Shown one piece after another: positions 29,905 to 38,407 of a stretch of DNA of 64,000 nt (its first letter is position 1; each line of letters opens with the position of its first letter). Under the pieces are notes generated by a model. It was not told the origin of the DNA and did no database searches. It worked only from the letters and a program-made list of their open reading frames with translations. The stretch is from assembly GCF_014904755.1 (NCBI RefSeq), contig NZ_JACZFQ010000022.1, positions 1 through 64,000 on the forward strand. Reading direction: 5' to 3'. Source of the stretch: Neoluteolibacter marinus. GTDB taxonomy: Bacteria > Verrucomicrobiota > Verrucomicrobiia > Verrucomicrobiales > Akkermansiaceae. The translations under genes were made by a program, and so were the position numbers.

Positions 29905-31074
29905 ATGACGAACAGTGACCCGGTTCTTGATCCTGTGCGAGTTGCCGCCCTCAAGGCATCAGGCCTGATGGAACCGTCGCGCCACGTCGATTTCGAGCGG
30001 GTCACCGCCCTCGCCTCACGGCTGCTCCGGGTACCGGTGTGCCTTGTTTCGCTGGTGGACGATTCCCGGCAGGTGTTCGCGGGGGCGTGCGGCCTCCCGG
30101 ATCCGCTGAACCAGGAGCGCCAGACCCCGCTCAGCCATTCCTTTTGCAAACACGCCGTCCGCGAGCGGCGGCCGCTGATCATCCCGGATGCTCGGCTGGA
30201 CCCGCGGGTCGCGGAAAATGGAGCGATCGCCGACCTCGGCGTGATCGCCTATCTCGGATTTCCCATCCACGGCCCGGACGACCTGATCTACGGCGCCTTC
30301 TGCGTGATCGATTCCAAACCCCGGGCCTGGTCGGAAGAGGACATCGGCGTGGTCCGCGACCTGACCGCCATTGTGGTCGAGCAGGTCGAGCTCCACACCA
30401 CCAAGGAGACCGAGCGAAGTTCGCTCGACGTATTGATCCACGACTTGAAGACGCCCCTGGCCGGCATCCGCATGGTGGCCAGCCTGCTCCAGGAGAAGGA
30501 ACAGGAACTGCCCGGGTCGTTGCGGCCGCTGGTCGGCGCCCTCGGCGAGTCGACGGACAGTGCCCTCAAGCTGGTCGAGTCGTTGGCCCGGCGCGACCGC
30601 CACTCGTCGGGCGTTTGTCCCGACCTCTCGGCGCAGCTCGCGGATGTGGTGGGACGCCAGGAGATCGCCGCCGAGGACAAGGGCCTCCAGATCCTTTTCG
30701 ATGGCAGCAAGTCACCGATGCCAGTGGCCGCTCCGGATTGGGTGATCGAGCAGGTCGCGGAGAACCTCCTTTCCAATGCCATCAAGTTCACGCCCGCAGG
30801 GGGCCGGATCCAGGTGTCGGTGAGCGAACAGGACGGATACGGCGTGTTTGAGGTCGGCGACACCGGTCCCGGCTTTGCCAAGGAAGACTACCCGAAGCTA
30901 TTCCGCCGCTACTCGCGGATGAGCGCCCAACCGACCGCGGGCGAACCCTCCACCGGGCTCGGCCTGTCGATCGTCAAGCGGCTCGTCGAACAGGAAGGCG
31001 GCAGCGTGCTGCTTCTCAGTCGCCCCGGCGAAGGCGCCCGGTTCCGGGTGTCCTTTCCACAGCAGGAGAGATAG
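29905..31074 (+). CDS. GAF-domain sensor histidine kinase (soluble)
   Basis: A 389-aa cytoplasmic histidine kinase with no membrane segment. Residues of about 25-165 are a GAF domain of the type often paired with kinases (LSHSFCKHAVRERRPLII; FPIHGPDDLIYGAFCVID). The H-box is LIHDLKTPLAGI with the phospho-accepting His near residue 179. The catalytic ATPase domain has N-box NLLSNAIKFTP, G1 VGDTGPGF and G2 GLGLSIVKRL. No response regulator lies beside it, so it is an orphan. Its signal is unknown; proximity to the amino-acid importer may be accidental. Confidence 0.9.
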   Translation: MTNSDPVLDPVRVAALKASGLMEPSRHVDFERVTALASRLLRVPVCLVSLVDDSRQVFAGACGLPDPLNQERQTPLSHSFCKHAVRERRPLIIPDARLDPRVAENGAIADLGVIAYLGFPIHGPDDLIYGAFCVIDSKPRAWSEEDIGVVRDLTAIVVEQVELHTTKETERSSLDVLIHDLKTPLAGIRMVASLLQEKEQELPGSLRPLVGALGESTDSALKLVESLARRDRHSSGVCPDLSAQLADVVGRQEIAAEDKGLQILFDGSKSPMPVAAPDWVIEQVAENLLSNAIKFTPAGGRIQVSVSEQDGYGVFEVGDTGPGFAKEDYPKLFRRYSRMSAQPTAGEPSTGLGLSIVKRLVEQEGGSVLLLSRPGEGARFRVSFPQQER

Positions 31075-31084
31075 CGCCGGCCGG

Positions 31085-33571
31085 TCACTCGGCCACCGGT
31101 TCGAAGAACAACTGGTAGAACGCATTCCCCGGTCCGGCCGGATCGGTCACCGAATAGTCCTCGCGCTCCTGCGGGGTCATCGCCTCGATCTGGGACCTCG
31201 TCACGGTGTCGATCCGGTTGGCGGGATTCCCGATATCTTCCAGATCCGGACTGCGATGCAGGAAGTAGTCGCCGATCGGCTTGAGCGGCGGAAACGAGAG
31301 CACCATCGCTCCTGCATCCCGGTGCCCGACGAGCCGGAATTCGAGGTCGTCGGCGGCATCGGTCGGATCGAGCTGGAGTTGAAACTCCGCGAGGTTGTCG
31401 AGCCCCCCGCCATCCGAGTCGCCCGCCGTTTCTCCGTCCAATCCGTGAAGCGTCAGCCACTCCTCGAAGGTCGGAGGACCTCCGACGTTTTCCGGAATCT
31501 CAAACACCTCGATGCCAGAGATCGTGGGATTGTTGGCCACCCGCGTGAAATCGAGATCCAAGTGGCCGTCGCTGACGACGACCGGAAAGGTGACCGTGCA
31601 GGCCGTGTTGCCGCCGGCGCGGTCGAAGATGTCCAGGTCGTCCACCATCAGGGTTCCTTCCGCGCTCACGTCGAAGACCCGGGCACCCGCGGTGAAGCCG
31701 CCGGTCCACACTTCGACGAAATGGAGAATGACCTGATAGTTCCCGTCCGGCAGTTCAAACCCGTAGTGGAGGTCGGGGTTCGACGAGCTCACCGATCGGC
31801 GGGATTGATACAGCTCGGGATTGTCCGTCCCCAGGATAGTCGTGGTGTAGGTGCTCCGGGAGCCGGTGTTGAAGCCGTAGTCCGCCTCCCAGGTATTCCC
31901 CTCGGGATCGACGTAAGGAAACTCGCCGCCGGCATTGACCCGCAGGACCCCGTTGCCCACCGCCGCGCCGGCCTCGGGAGTCGCGGAAACCGTGGCGGGC
32001 GGCGACTCCTTGCCCGCCAGATCGACGGCGACCACGCTGTATTCGTAGCTCGTCCCGTTCACCAGGCCACTGTCGAGGAAGCCGAGACCGGACACCGTCG
32101 AGACCAAGACGGCGTCCCGGTAGACGCGGTAGCCCTCGACGCCCGAGTCATCGCTGGCCGCCGACCAGAACAGCTGCACCCAGCCGTCCCCACCGATGGC
32201 CTGGAGCGAACCGGGTGGTGTCGGATCATCCTGATCGGGAGGAGTTGATACGCTGAGGGTGGCCGGCCCGGACTGGTTCCCCGCGATGTCGACCGCCACG
32301 ACTTCGTAGATGTAGCTGGTCGCCGGCAGTCGCCCCCCGTCGGTGAAGCTCAACTGGGTCGTGCTCGCGATTTCCCCGCCATCACGGAAGATCGTGTAGC
32401 GGTCGATCGCCGTGTTGTCGGTCGACGCGTCCCATCCGAGGGTCAGGCTGCTGGCGCTCACGGCACTTGCCGACAGGTTTCCCGGAATCGAGGGAGGCTC
32501 GTCATCGGAGCTCACGCCGCCCGGATCGTAGTCGATGGTCAAAATGTTCGACGACGAGCTGCGCAGCCCACCCGATCCCTCCACCACGGCCGCCACCTGG
32601 TTGATCCCTCCGGTGGACGGATCATAATCCAAGTCGAGCGGCACATCGACCGAGCCGCCGCCACCGATGGTCACGGTCGAGAAGCCGTAGCCGATGATCT
32701 TGTTGGTTTCGTAGGGATCGATGTCATATCCGCCTCCCGGGACGCCATCGAGGTAGAGGGCGCTGTAAAAGGTCCACAGCCGGACGTTGGCACCCGCCGG
32801 TCCGTCGATGCGGACGGTCGGCTGCGTGGTGCTGGTGAACGGTGACAGCTTGCCGGGGACGGAAATGACCGGGGTCGCGAGGTTGTCCGGCGACATCACC
32901 CCCACCGACATCTTGTTCGTGTTCGAATTCCCCGCGAGCCCGCCCATCCGGACGCTCATCACCGTGTTGTCGTCGAAGGTGACCGTGACGGTCGCGCCGA
33001 TCAGCTCCAATCCCGAGATGCTCGCCGAATGCTCCGGTCCCGGCCCGGGAGCGCCTTTGACATTCGTCGGGTCGACGTCCGCGGAGAAGGTCATCCGGTC
33101 GCCCGGACCGAAATCGACCCCGGTCCCGAAGTCCACCCGGAGCACGTCGTAGCCGTCCTCGCTGCCGATGCCGTCGTGCGGATTCTCAAAGCTGTGGAGT
33201 GGTGTTCCGGTGCCGTCGTAGGTGTCCAATTCGAACGCCTTCCCATCCGGATCCCCCGCGGTCCCGGCCGGGTCGAACACGATGTCCATCAGGACGGCCG
33301 TGCTAAGGTCGATCTTGAACGAAACGATTCTCTGGCCGCCGGAGGCATTGTTCTCCAATTGGAAGGATCCGGTGGTATTGGTGCTCGAGCTGCCCATGCT
33401 CCCCGCCCCGCTGTTGGCGGTCAATTTCGCGGCGGCCTCACCGGCCGCGGCAGCGGTGCCCGACACCGCGAGCACGGCAAATGCAAGAGCCAGACCGGCC
33501 ACGATTGAACGGGGCACGATGCTGGCGCCGTCGGAGTGACGACGGCATCGGCGACTGAGGGGGGTAATCAT
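31085..33571 (-). CDS. Secreted protein with FN3 pair, malectin-like domain and C-terminal verrucomicrobial module
   Basis: An 828-aa exported protein with a signal region (VAGLALAFAVLAVSGTAAAA). Order: a long N-terminal beta-rich region (45-350), two fibronectin type III domains (about 360-445, SSLTLGWDASTDNTAIDRYTI; about 446-540, WVQLFWSAASDDSGVEGYRV), a malectin-like carbohydrate-binding domain (about 545-700, VLRVNAGGEFPYVD, YGFELPDGNYQVILHFVE), and a C-terminal module (FEEWLTLHGL, GDSDGGGLDNLAEF) shared with the SGNH hydrolase and the 1365-aa repeat protein in this window. No catalytic domain is seen. Likely binds glycans at the cell surface. Convergent with the kinase gene, with the stops 10 bp apart. 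Confidence 0.8.
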   Translation of the reverse strand: MITPLSRRCRRHSDGASIVPRSIVAGLALAFAVLAVSGTAAAAGEAAAKLTANSGAGSMGSSSTNTTGSFQLENNASGGQRIVSFKIDLSTAVLMDIVFDPAGTAGDPDGKAFELDTYDGTGTPLHSFENPHDGIGSEDGYDVLRVDFGTGVDFGPGDRMTFSADVDPTNVKGAPGPGPEHSASISGLELIGATVTVTFDDNTVMSVRMGGLAGNSNTNKMSVGVMSPDNLATPVISVPGKLSPFTSTTQPTVRIDGPAGANVRLWTFYSALYLDGVPGGGYDIDPYETNKIIGYGFSTVTIGGGGSVDVPLDLDYDPSTGGINQVAAVVEGSGGLRSSSSNILTIDYDPGGVSSDDEPPSIPGNLSASAVSASSLTLGWDASTDNTAIDRYTIFRDGGEIASTTQLSFTDGGRLPATSYIYEVVAVDIAGNQSGPATLSVSTPPDQDDPTPPGSLQAIGGDGWVQLFWSAASDDSGVEGYRVYRDAVLVSTVSGLGFLDSGLVNGTSYEYSVVAVDLAGKESPPATVSATPEAGAAVGNGVLRVNAGGEFPYVDPEGNTWEADYGFNTGSRSTYTTTILGTDNPELYQSRRSVSSSNPDLHYGFELPDGNYQVILHFVEVWTGGFTAGARVFDVSAEGTLMVDDLDIFDRAGGNTACTVTFPVVVSDGHLDLDFTRVANNPTISGIEVFEIPENVGGPPTFEEWLTLHGLDGETAGDSDGGGLDNLAEFQLQLDPTDAADDLEFRLVGHRDAGAMVLSFPPLKPIGDYFLHRSPDLEDIGNPANRIDTVTRSQIEAMTPQEREDYSVTDPAGPGNAFYQLFFEPVAE

Positions 33572-33726
33572 CGAGGTGGCGAACGGCGGGGGGCCTCTTT
33601 GTGACCACTAGTGCCGAGTAGTCGCGGCACCGCAAACCAAATTCGGTGAAGTTAGATCAAGATAACTTGGACACCTTGGGACGAGCAGAACTCATGCCCG
33701 GATTTCCACTGGAACCCTGGAAGAGG

Positions 33727-33800
33727 TGGCAGTCCCGCCTGGTTTCGAACCAAGACTAAGAGAGTCAGAATCTCTTGTGCTACCGTTACACTACGGGACT
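33727..33800 (-). tRNA. tRNA-Gln (anticodon CTG)
   Basis: The minus strand folds as a complete tRNA: acceptor AGTCCCG pairing with CGGGACT, TpsiC arm GGTTCGAAACC, and anticodon stem AGAGA/TCTCT around loop TTCTGAC, giving CTG (reads CAG, Gln). The CCA end is encoded (33727-33729). About 71 nt plus CCA. Confidence 0.9.
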
Positions 33801-33824
33801 ATGGGCGGCCGGCACGGGCCGCGG

Positions 33825-33898
33825 TGGCAGCCCCTCCAGGACTCGAACCTGAAATGACGGAATCAAAATCCGTAGTGTTACCATTACACCAAAGGGCT
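33825..33898 (-). tRNA. tRNA-Gln (anticodon TTG)
   Basis: Second tRNA on the minus strand, 24 bp from the first. Acceptor AGCCCTT pairs with AGGGGCT (one G-T), TpsiC arm AGGTTCGAGTCCT, anticodon stem ACGGA/TCCGT around loop TTTTGAT, giving TTG (reads CAA, Gln). The CCA end is encoded. The two genes are transcribed in the same direction, this one first, and cover both glutamine codons. Confidence 0.9.
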
Positions 33899-34070
33899 TT
33901 TTGCCGCCGGCGGGCGGACGCTAGGCCGAAGAAATTCTTTTGGCAATGCGGAAATTGGCAAGGTTCTGCCGCCCCCTGCCCCACCGTTAGATGGCCACCG
34001 GGCTTCGTGGCGTGACAAGCGGCGGAATCATGGAATACTCCCCGCGTCCCGACCTTCAAACTTCCCGAAG

Positions 34071-35258
34071 ATGTTCCGGAAACTCCTGCCACTCCTTGTC
34101 CTCACGGCCGTGGCCCCCGCCATCGGTCAGAACGAACCCTTGCGTGCCCTGCCGGTCGATCCGTCCGAAATCACGCCGGAGGGTGCTCCTGCCGACCTCG
34201 CTCCGGAAGCTCAGGAGGAGGAGGCCAAGCCGCTTTCTCCGGGCGTGGTGAAACTCCCTGAGCGCAAGCCGGCGGTGAAAACCGACGCGCCGTCCGACGT
34301 GGGCAACCTGCCGTCTGGAGAGGACGCGGTGCGACTGCAGATCTTCCTGGATCAGGAGAATTTCGGCCCCGGGGTGATCGATGGCAAACCCGGCCGCTTC
34401 ACCATCCTCGCGGTGAATTCCTGGAACGAAACCCACGGCCACCCCTCCGGCGACATGGGCCCGGTGATGACCAGCGCGCGCCACAAGGTGCCCAATGCCT
34501 TCGCCACCGCCGTGGTCCCGCAGGTGGCCACCAAATGGGTCGATACCGGTCTCTCCCACAACCGCGCCAAGCAGGCCGAGGCCAAGCGCATGAGCTACCG
34601 CAGCATCGCGGAGTTCATGTCGGAACGCTATCACACCGACGTGGACTTCATCCTGGAGCTGAATGGCTCCAAGAACACCTGGGGCGCGAAGCCCGGCAGC
34701 ACCTTGATCGTCCCGAACGTGCGGCCCTTCCTGATCGAGGAAGTCACCGGCAAGCGCTACGAGGCGGATCCGGAAATGTCGGAGCGCCACGTGGTGGTCG
34801 ATACCAAGCAGAACCAGGTGCGCATCTTCGAAGCCGCGCCCGCCGCCCTGCTGGTCGAGGAGGAGGAACTGGTCTCCGACAAGCCCGTGCTCGTGAAGCC
34901 GCGGCCCAACCACGCCCTGGTCGCCTCTTTCCCGATCACTCCGGGCAAACCGCAATTCATCCACCACGGGGTCTGGAAGCTCAACAACAGCGTCGAGCTG
35001 CCGGTCTGGCGCTACGACCAGTCGCTCCTCGACACCGGCAAGCGCAGCAACGACGCCCTCAACATCCCGCCCGGCCCCAACAGCCCGGTCGGCATCATCT
35101 GGAACGGCCTCAGCAAGTCGGGCATCGGTCTCCACGGCACCTCCGACCCGGAAACCATCGGCCGCGCCCGCAGTGCCGGCTGCATCCGCCTCGCCAACTG
35201 GGACGCCATCCGCATCCCGACCCTGATCCGGCCCGGTGCGACGGTCGAGGTGCGCTGA
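34071..35258 (+). CDS. L,D-transpeptidase (YkuD family)
   Basis: A 395-aa exported enzyme. A short signal peptide (LLPLLVLTAVAPAIGQ) precedes a Pro/Glu-rich linker (residues 25-80), a peptidoglycan-binding-like and LysM-like middle (LQIFLDQENFGPGVIDGKPG; ILELNGSKNTWGAKPGSTLIVPN), and a C-terminal YkuD catalytic domain. The active-site signature is HGTSDPETIGRARSAGCIRL, with catalytic Cys in SAGCIRL. It probably forms 3-3 peptidoglycan cross-links or attaches proteins to the wall in the periplasm. A monocistronic layout is likely. Confidence 0.9.
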   Translation: MFRKLLPLLVLTAVAPAIGQNEPLRALPVDPSEITPEGAPADLAPEAQEEEAKPLSPGVVKLPERKPAVKTDAPSDVGNLPSGEDAVRLQIFLDQENFGPGVIDGKPGRFTILAVNSWNETHGHPSGDMGPVMTSARHKVPNAFATAVVPQVATKWVDTGLSHNRAKQAEAKRMSYRSIAEFMSERYHTDVDFILELNGSKNTWGAKPGSTLIVPNVRPFLIEEVTGKRYEADPEMSERHVVVDTKQNQVRIFEAAPAALLVEEEELVSDKPVLVKPRPNHALVASFPITPGKPQFIHHGVWKLNNSVELPVWRYDQSLLDTGKRSNDALNIPPGPNSPVGIIWNGLSKSGIGLHGTSDPETIGRARSAGCIRLANWDAIRIPTLIRPGATVEVR

Positions 35259-35309
35259 GCGAGGAAAAGGCTTTGATGCGAAGGGGTCGCGGGCAATCTT
35301 CGGCGAGCC

Positions 35310-35648
35310 ATGAGTGATACGTTTCCGGAGCATCGATTGCATACGATCCTGTCGGCGTTCCAATTCGGAATCATCGTCCTCGGAACAATCGTCATCCGCG
35401 CCGCGACAAACGAAACCCTTCTGGAATTCAGTCATCCCCCCGTCCTCGCCATGTGGATTCGCGAGTGGGGCGTTTTGTTCCTGCTCGTTCCCGCGCTTTG
35501 GCTGATCCTCTCCACTCGCGCCGCCAGGAAAGATCATGGTGACGAGCGCCTTTGGATACGCTTGACCATCGGTGCCGGGCTCACGATGGGCTTGGGCTAC
35601 CTGTTTTGGAATCTCTGGGACCGTTGCTCGCCGTGGCAGATTCTCTAG
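35310..35648 (+). CDS. Small membrane protein of unknown function
   Basis: A 112-aa protein with three hydrophobic segments (about 14-32, 47-67 and 83-101: FGIIVLGTIVIRA, WGVLFLLVPALWLIL, IGAGLTMGLGYLFW). I do not recognise the family. The start ATG 35310 is the only one before the first helix. It lies between the L,D-transpeptidase and the parvulin gene, both envelope proteins. Likely an inner-membrane protein; expression unproven. Confidence 0.55.
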   Translation: MSDTFPEHRLHTILSAFQFGIIVLGTIVIRAATNETLLEFSHPPVLAMWIREWGVLFLLVPALWLILSTRAARKDHGDERLWIRLTIGAGLTMGLGYLFWNLWDRCSPWQIL

Positions 35649-35672
35649 CCCTCGCCTCGGTCCTCCCCTTGG

Positions 35673-35700
35673 CACTTGGAACTTTTTCACTTGGAACTTT
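35673..35700 (+). repeat. 13-bp direct repeat before the parvulin gene
   Basis: CACTTGGAACTTT occurs at 35673-35685 and again at 35688-35700, a 15-bp period, ending 6 bp before the GTG start of the parvulin gene. Could be a regulator site or a recent slippage duplication. Confidence 0.55.
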
Positions 35701-35706
35701 CCCACC

Positions 35707-36768
35707 GTGCGCCCCACCAAAGGATTCGTCGTCCGCATCGCCCTCTATTCCGCCGTCGCGCTCTATGTCGGCGGGGATCTTTTCGTCTTCAACGGCCCGC
35801 TTCGCAAGCGCATCCAGCGGAGCCTCCCCAACAGCCCGGAGTCGATTGCCGCGGCCAAAGCTTCGGGCGTGGTCGCCCGGGTGATGCATTACCCGATCCT
35901 GAAAACCCAGCTTGAGCGGGCGACCCGGGAACGGCTGTGGCTGCGGGGCAAGACGCTCGAGGATCTCCCGCCGCCCCAACGACGGATCGAGCGGCTTGCC
36001 GCCCTCGACGACCTGATCGACGAGCAGCTGCTGCGGATCAAGGCGAAGCACAATGCCAAGGAGCTGCCGGTGTCCGACCAGGAGATCGACGGGGCCCTAC
36101 AGCGCCTCCGCGACCGGTTCCCCAGCGAGGAAGCCTTGCAGGCCGACCTGAAGGCCGAGGGCATCGACACCGACCAGGAACTTCGCCTGAGGGTCGGGGC
36201 CCGATTGCAGCAGCAAAAGTATGTCGAAAGCCGGATCGCCCCGCAGATCGCCGTGAGCGAGGACGAGGCCCGCGAGTGGTTCGACGAACACGCCCGCGAG
36301 CTCGGCCACCCGGAACGCATCCGGGTCCGGCACATCTTCCTGTCGACCCTCGGTCACGATGCCGCGGAGGCGAAGGCGACCCTGGAGGCTGCGCTGGAGG
36401 ACTTGAAGGCCAAGCGCAAGGACTTCGCCACGCTGGCGACGGAGCTCAGCGGGGACCCGCGCAGCAAGGCGGCCGGGGGCGATCTCGGCTGGCTGTCCCG
36501 AGACCGGATGCCCCCCGACTTTGCCGCCCCGGTTTTCGCGATGCCGGTGAACCGGCCGGGCTTGGTCCGCACTAAGCTCGGCTGGCACCTGGTCGAAGTG
36601 CTGGAGCGCAAAGCCGCGGAAGAGCGGAGCTACGAGGAGGCGCACGATGAAGTCATCGCGGCGATCGAGGCGGTGAAGCGGCGTGAGGCGACCCGGGCCT
36701 TCCGCGACGCCACCCGCTCTCGCGAAAAGCCCTTCATCGAGGTCTTCCTGGACATGATTCCCGAATGA
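35707..36768 (+). CDS. Parvulin-type peptidyl-prolyl isomerase, membrane-anchored
   Basis: A 353-aa protein. The start is inferred as GTG 35707 (MRPTKGFVVRIALYSAVALYVGG): codons upstream read through the small membrane gene and give implausible protein. An N-terminal signal anchor is followed by a SurA/PpiD-like helical domain (about 70-200) and a PpiC rotamase domain (about 205-310) with IRVRHIFLS, KDFATLATELSGDPRSKAAG and GDLGWLSRDRMPPDF. Such proteins assist folding of exported and outer-membrane proteins in the periplasm. Its stop overlaps the next gene (ATGA at 36765-36768). Confidence 0.87.
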   Translation: MRPTKGFVVRIALYSAVALYVGGDLFVFNGPLRKRIQRSLPNSPESIAAAKASGVVARVMHYPILKTQLERATRERLWLRGKTLEDLPPPQRRIERLAALDDLIDEQLLRIKAKHNAKELPVSDQEIDGALQRLRDRFPSEEALQADLKAEGIDTDQELRLRVGARLQQQKYVESRIAPQIAVSEDEAREWFDEHARELGHPERIRVRHIFLSTLGHDAAEAKATLEAALEDLKAKRKDFATLATELSGDPRSKAAGGDLGWLSRDRMPPDFAAPVFAMPVNRPGLVRTKLGWHLVEVLERKAAEERSYEEAHDEVIAAIEAVKRREATRAFRDATRSREKPFIEVFLDMIPE

Positions 36769-37685
36769 GAATCGCCGTCCTTTTCCTGCTGCTGGGGCTG
36801 CTTTCGTCCTGCCGCCGGACCGCCTTGCCGAAGGCGGTGCCGATCGCCGAAGACGGAGCCCTGTCGTTGACGCTGGCCACCTTCAACGTCCGCTATGAGA
36901 ACCCGGAAGAAGGCGACTGGCGGGCATGGCCGAACCGGATCGACCGGGTCGTGCGCTCGATGCGCACGATCGACCCCGACCTCTTCGGCGTGCAGGAAGC
37001 CCGCCACGGCCAGGCGGCCGACCTGCGAGCCTCGCTTCCCGACTACGACTTCCACGGCGTCGGCCGCGACGACGGCAAGCGCGAGGGCGAATACGCGGCG
37101 ATTTTCTTCCGGCGCGACCGCTTCGAGAAGCTCGACGGCGGCACCTTCTGGCTGTCCGACCATCCGGAGAAAGCCGGCTCAATGACCTGGGGCAACAGCT
37201 TCCCGCGCGTCGCCTCATGGTTGCGGCTGGCCGACCGGGCGAGCGGCCAGAATTTCCACGTCTTCAACACCCACTGGGATCACCGCAACCAGTTTTCACG
37301 GGAGATGGCGGCACCACTTCTCGCCGAAAGGATCGACGCCCGGGTGGCGGCCGACGAACCGGTGATCCTGCTCGGCGACTTCAATGCCACCGAAGGCAAC
37401 CCCGCCGTGGATTACTTCACCGGCAAGTCCGTCACGCTCGCCGGCAAGCCACGGACGCCGTGGAAGCACGCGCTGATCGACACCTACCAGGCCCTGCACC
37501 CGGGCGTGAAGAACCGGCGGACCCTGCATTTCTGGGAAGGCCACCGCAGCGGCTGGGCCAAGGTGGATCACATCCTGGTCAGCCGCGGCGCACACATCGA
37601 GGCCGCGGACATCCGCGTGGAGGCCTCGCGGCAGCTCCAGCCGTCCGATCACTTCCCGGTCTGGGCCAAGGTCCGCTGGCCTTGA
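36765..37685 (+). CDS. Endonuclease/exonuclease/phosphatase-family lipoprotein
   Basis: A 306-aa lipoprotein: leader VLFLLLGLLSSC with a lipobox Cys near residue 16. The EEP fold motifs are complete: TFNVRYEN (metal Asn), FGVQEARHG (metal Glu), FNTHWDH, LGDFNAT (catalytic Asp/Asn), and SDHFPVWA (catalytic Asp-His). EEP proteins cleave phosphodiesters of nucleic acids, lipids or sugars; an exported lipoprotein form may scavenge phosphate or nucleotides, but the substrate is unknown. Translationally coupled to the parvulin gene. Its stop directly abuts the stop of the convergent methyltransferase gene. Confidence 0.88.
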   Translation: MRIAVLFLLLGLLSSCRRTALPKAVPIAEDGALSLTLATFNVRYENPEEGDWRAWPNRIDRVVRSMRTIDPDLFGVQEARHGQAADLRASLPDYDFHGVGRDDGKREGEYAAIFFRRDRFEKLDGGTFWLSDHPEKAGSMTWGNSFPRVASWLRLADRASGQNFHVFNTHWDHRNQFSREMAAPLLAERIDARVAADEPVILLGDFNATEGNPAVDYFTGKSVTLAGKPRTPWKHALIDTYQALHPGVKNRRTLHFWEGHRSGWAKVDHILVSRGAHIEAADIRVEASRQLQPSDHFPVWAKVRWP

Positions 37686-38291
37686 TCAGGCGGACTTCGG
37701 GGCGATGCGGATGCAATCCATCGCCACCTCCAGGCCGAGGTCGGGGCGGCGCTCCGCCACCCACTTCTCGATGTCGGACACATCCGGATAGTCCTCCGCG
37801 CCCACGTGCCGGAAACAACGTGCATCATCGATGAGGACGACGAAGGGCTGCTTGCAGCCGCTGAAGATGGCCTCCAACTCGCCCCAAACCGGACAGTTCA
37901 GGTCGCCCTGGGCGGTGTCGCCGCCCGAATAGTGGCCGTCCAGCCAGAACAAGGTCGGAGCGTCGAGTTCCGTGACCAGGCCGGCCATCACTTTGCCGCT
38001 GTCGCCCTGCCGCAGATCGACATTGGACACGCCGGCGAAGCGCTTCTTGGCCTCGAGGTAAAAATGTTCCGCCAGCTCGATCGAGTAGACCTTGCGGAAC
38101 TCGCCGCGCATCGCCTCGACCGTGTCGCCCTTGAAGGTCCCGGTTTCGACGAGGATCTCAAGGCCATGGCGCTGCTTGTATTCCAGCAGCATCTCGCGCT
38201 TCGCCAGGGGCGGCGGCGGATCGGGACGGCCGTCCTCGATCCATTTGCTGTACTTGCGCTTCTCCTTGAGGTTCTTGATCCAGGTGGCCAT
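37686..38291 (-). CDS. Class I SAM-dependent methyltransferase-like protein
   Basis: A 201-aa cytoplasmic protein. The SAM-binding motif I equivalent is ILVETGTFKGDTVEAM (near residue 48), followed by an acidic strand end (VYSIELAEHFY) and LFWLDGHYSGGDT. This layout is like TylF/macrocin-type or FkbM-like methyltransferases acting on sugars, but the assignment is only by eye. It is divergent from the fucosyltransferase-like gene (116 bp between starts), so both may modify a surface polysaccharide. Confidence 0.6.
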   Translation of the reverse strand: MATWIKNLKEKRKYSKWIEDGRPDPPPPLAKREMLLEYKQRHGLEILVETGTFKGDTVEAMRGEFRKVYSIELAEHFYLEAKKRFAGVSNVDLRQGDSGKVMAGLVTELDAPTLFWLDGHYSGGDTAQGDLNCPVWGELEAIFSGCKQPFVVLIDDARCFRHVGAEDYPDVSDIEKWVAERRPDLGLEVAMDCIRIAPKSA

Positions 38292-38407
38292 GGGCAGGCA
38301 AGGCTAGGCTTGGAGGCGGCCACGTCCAAGCGCATTTTCCGCCGCCCGCCACCGCCCGGCCGGTTTTCGGATTGGCCATCGCCACCGGTCGCGGACCATG
38401 CTGCGCC

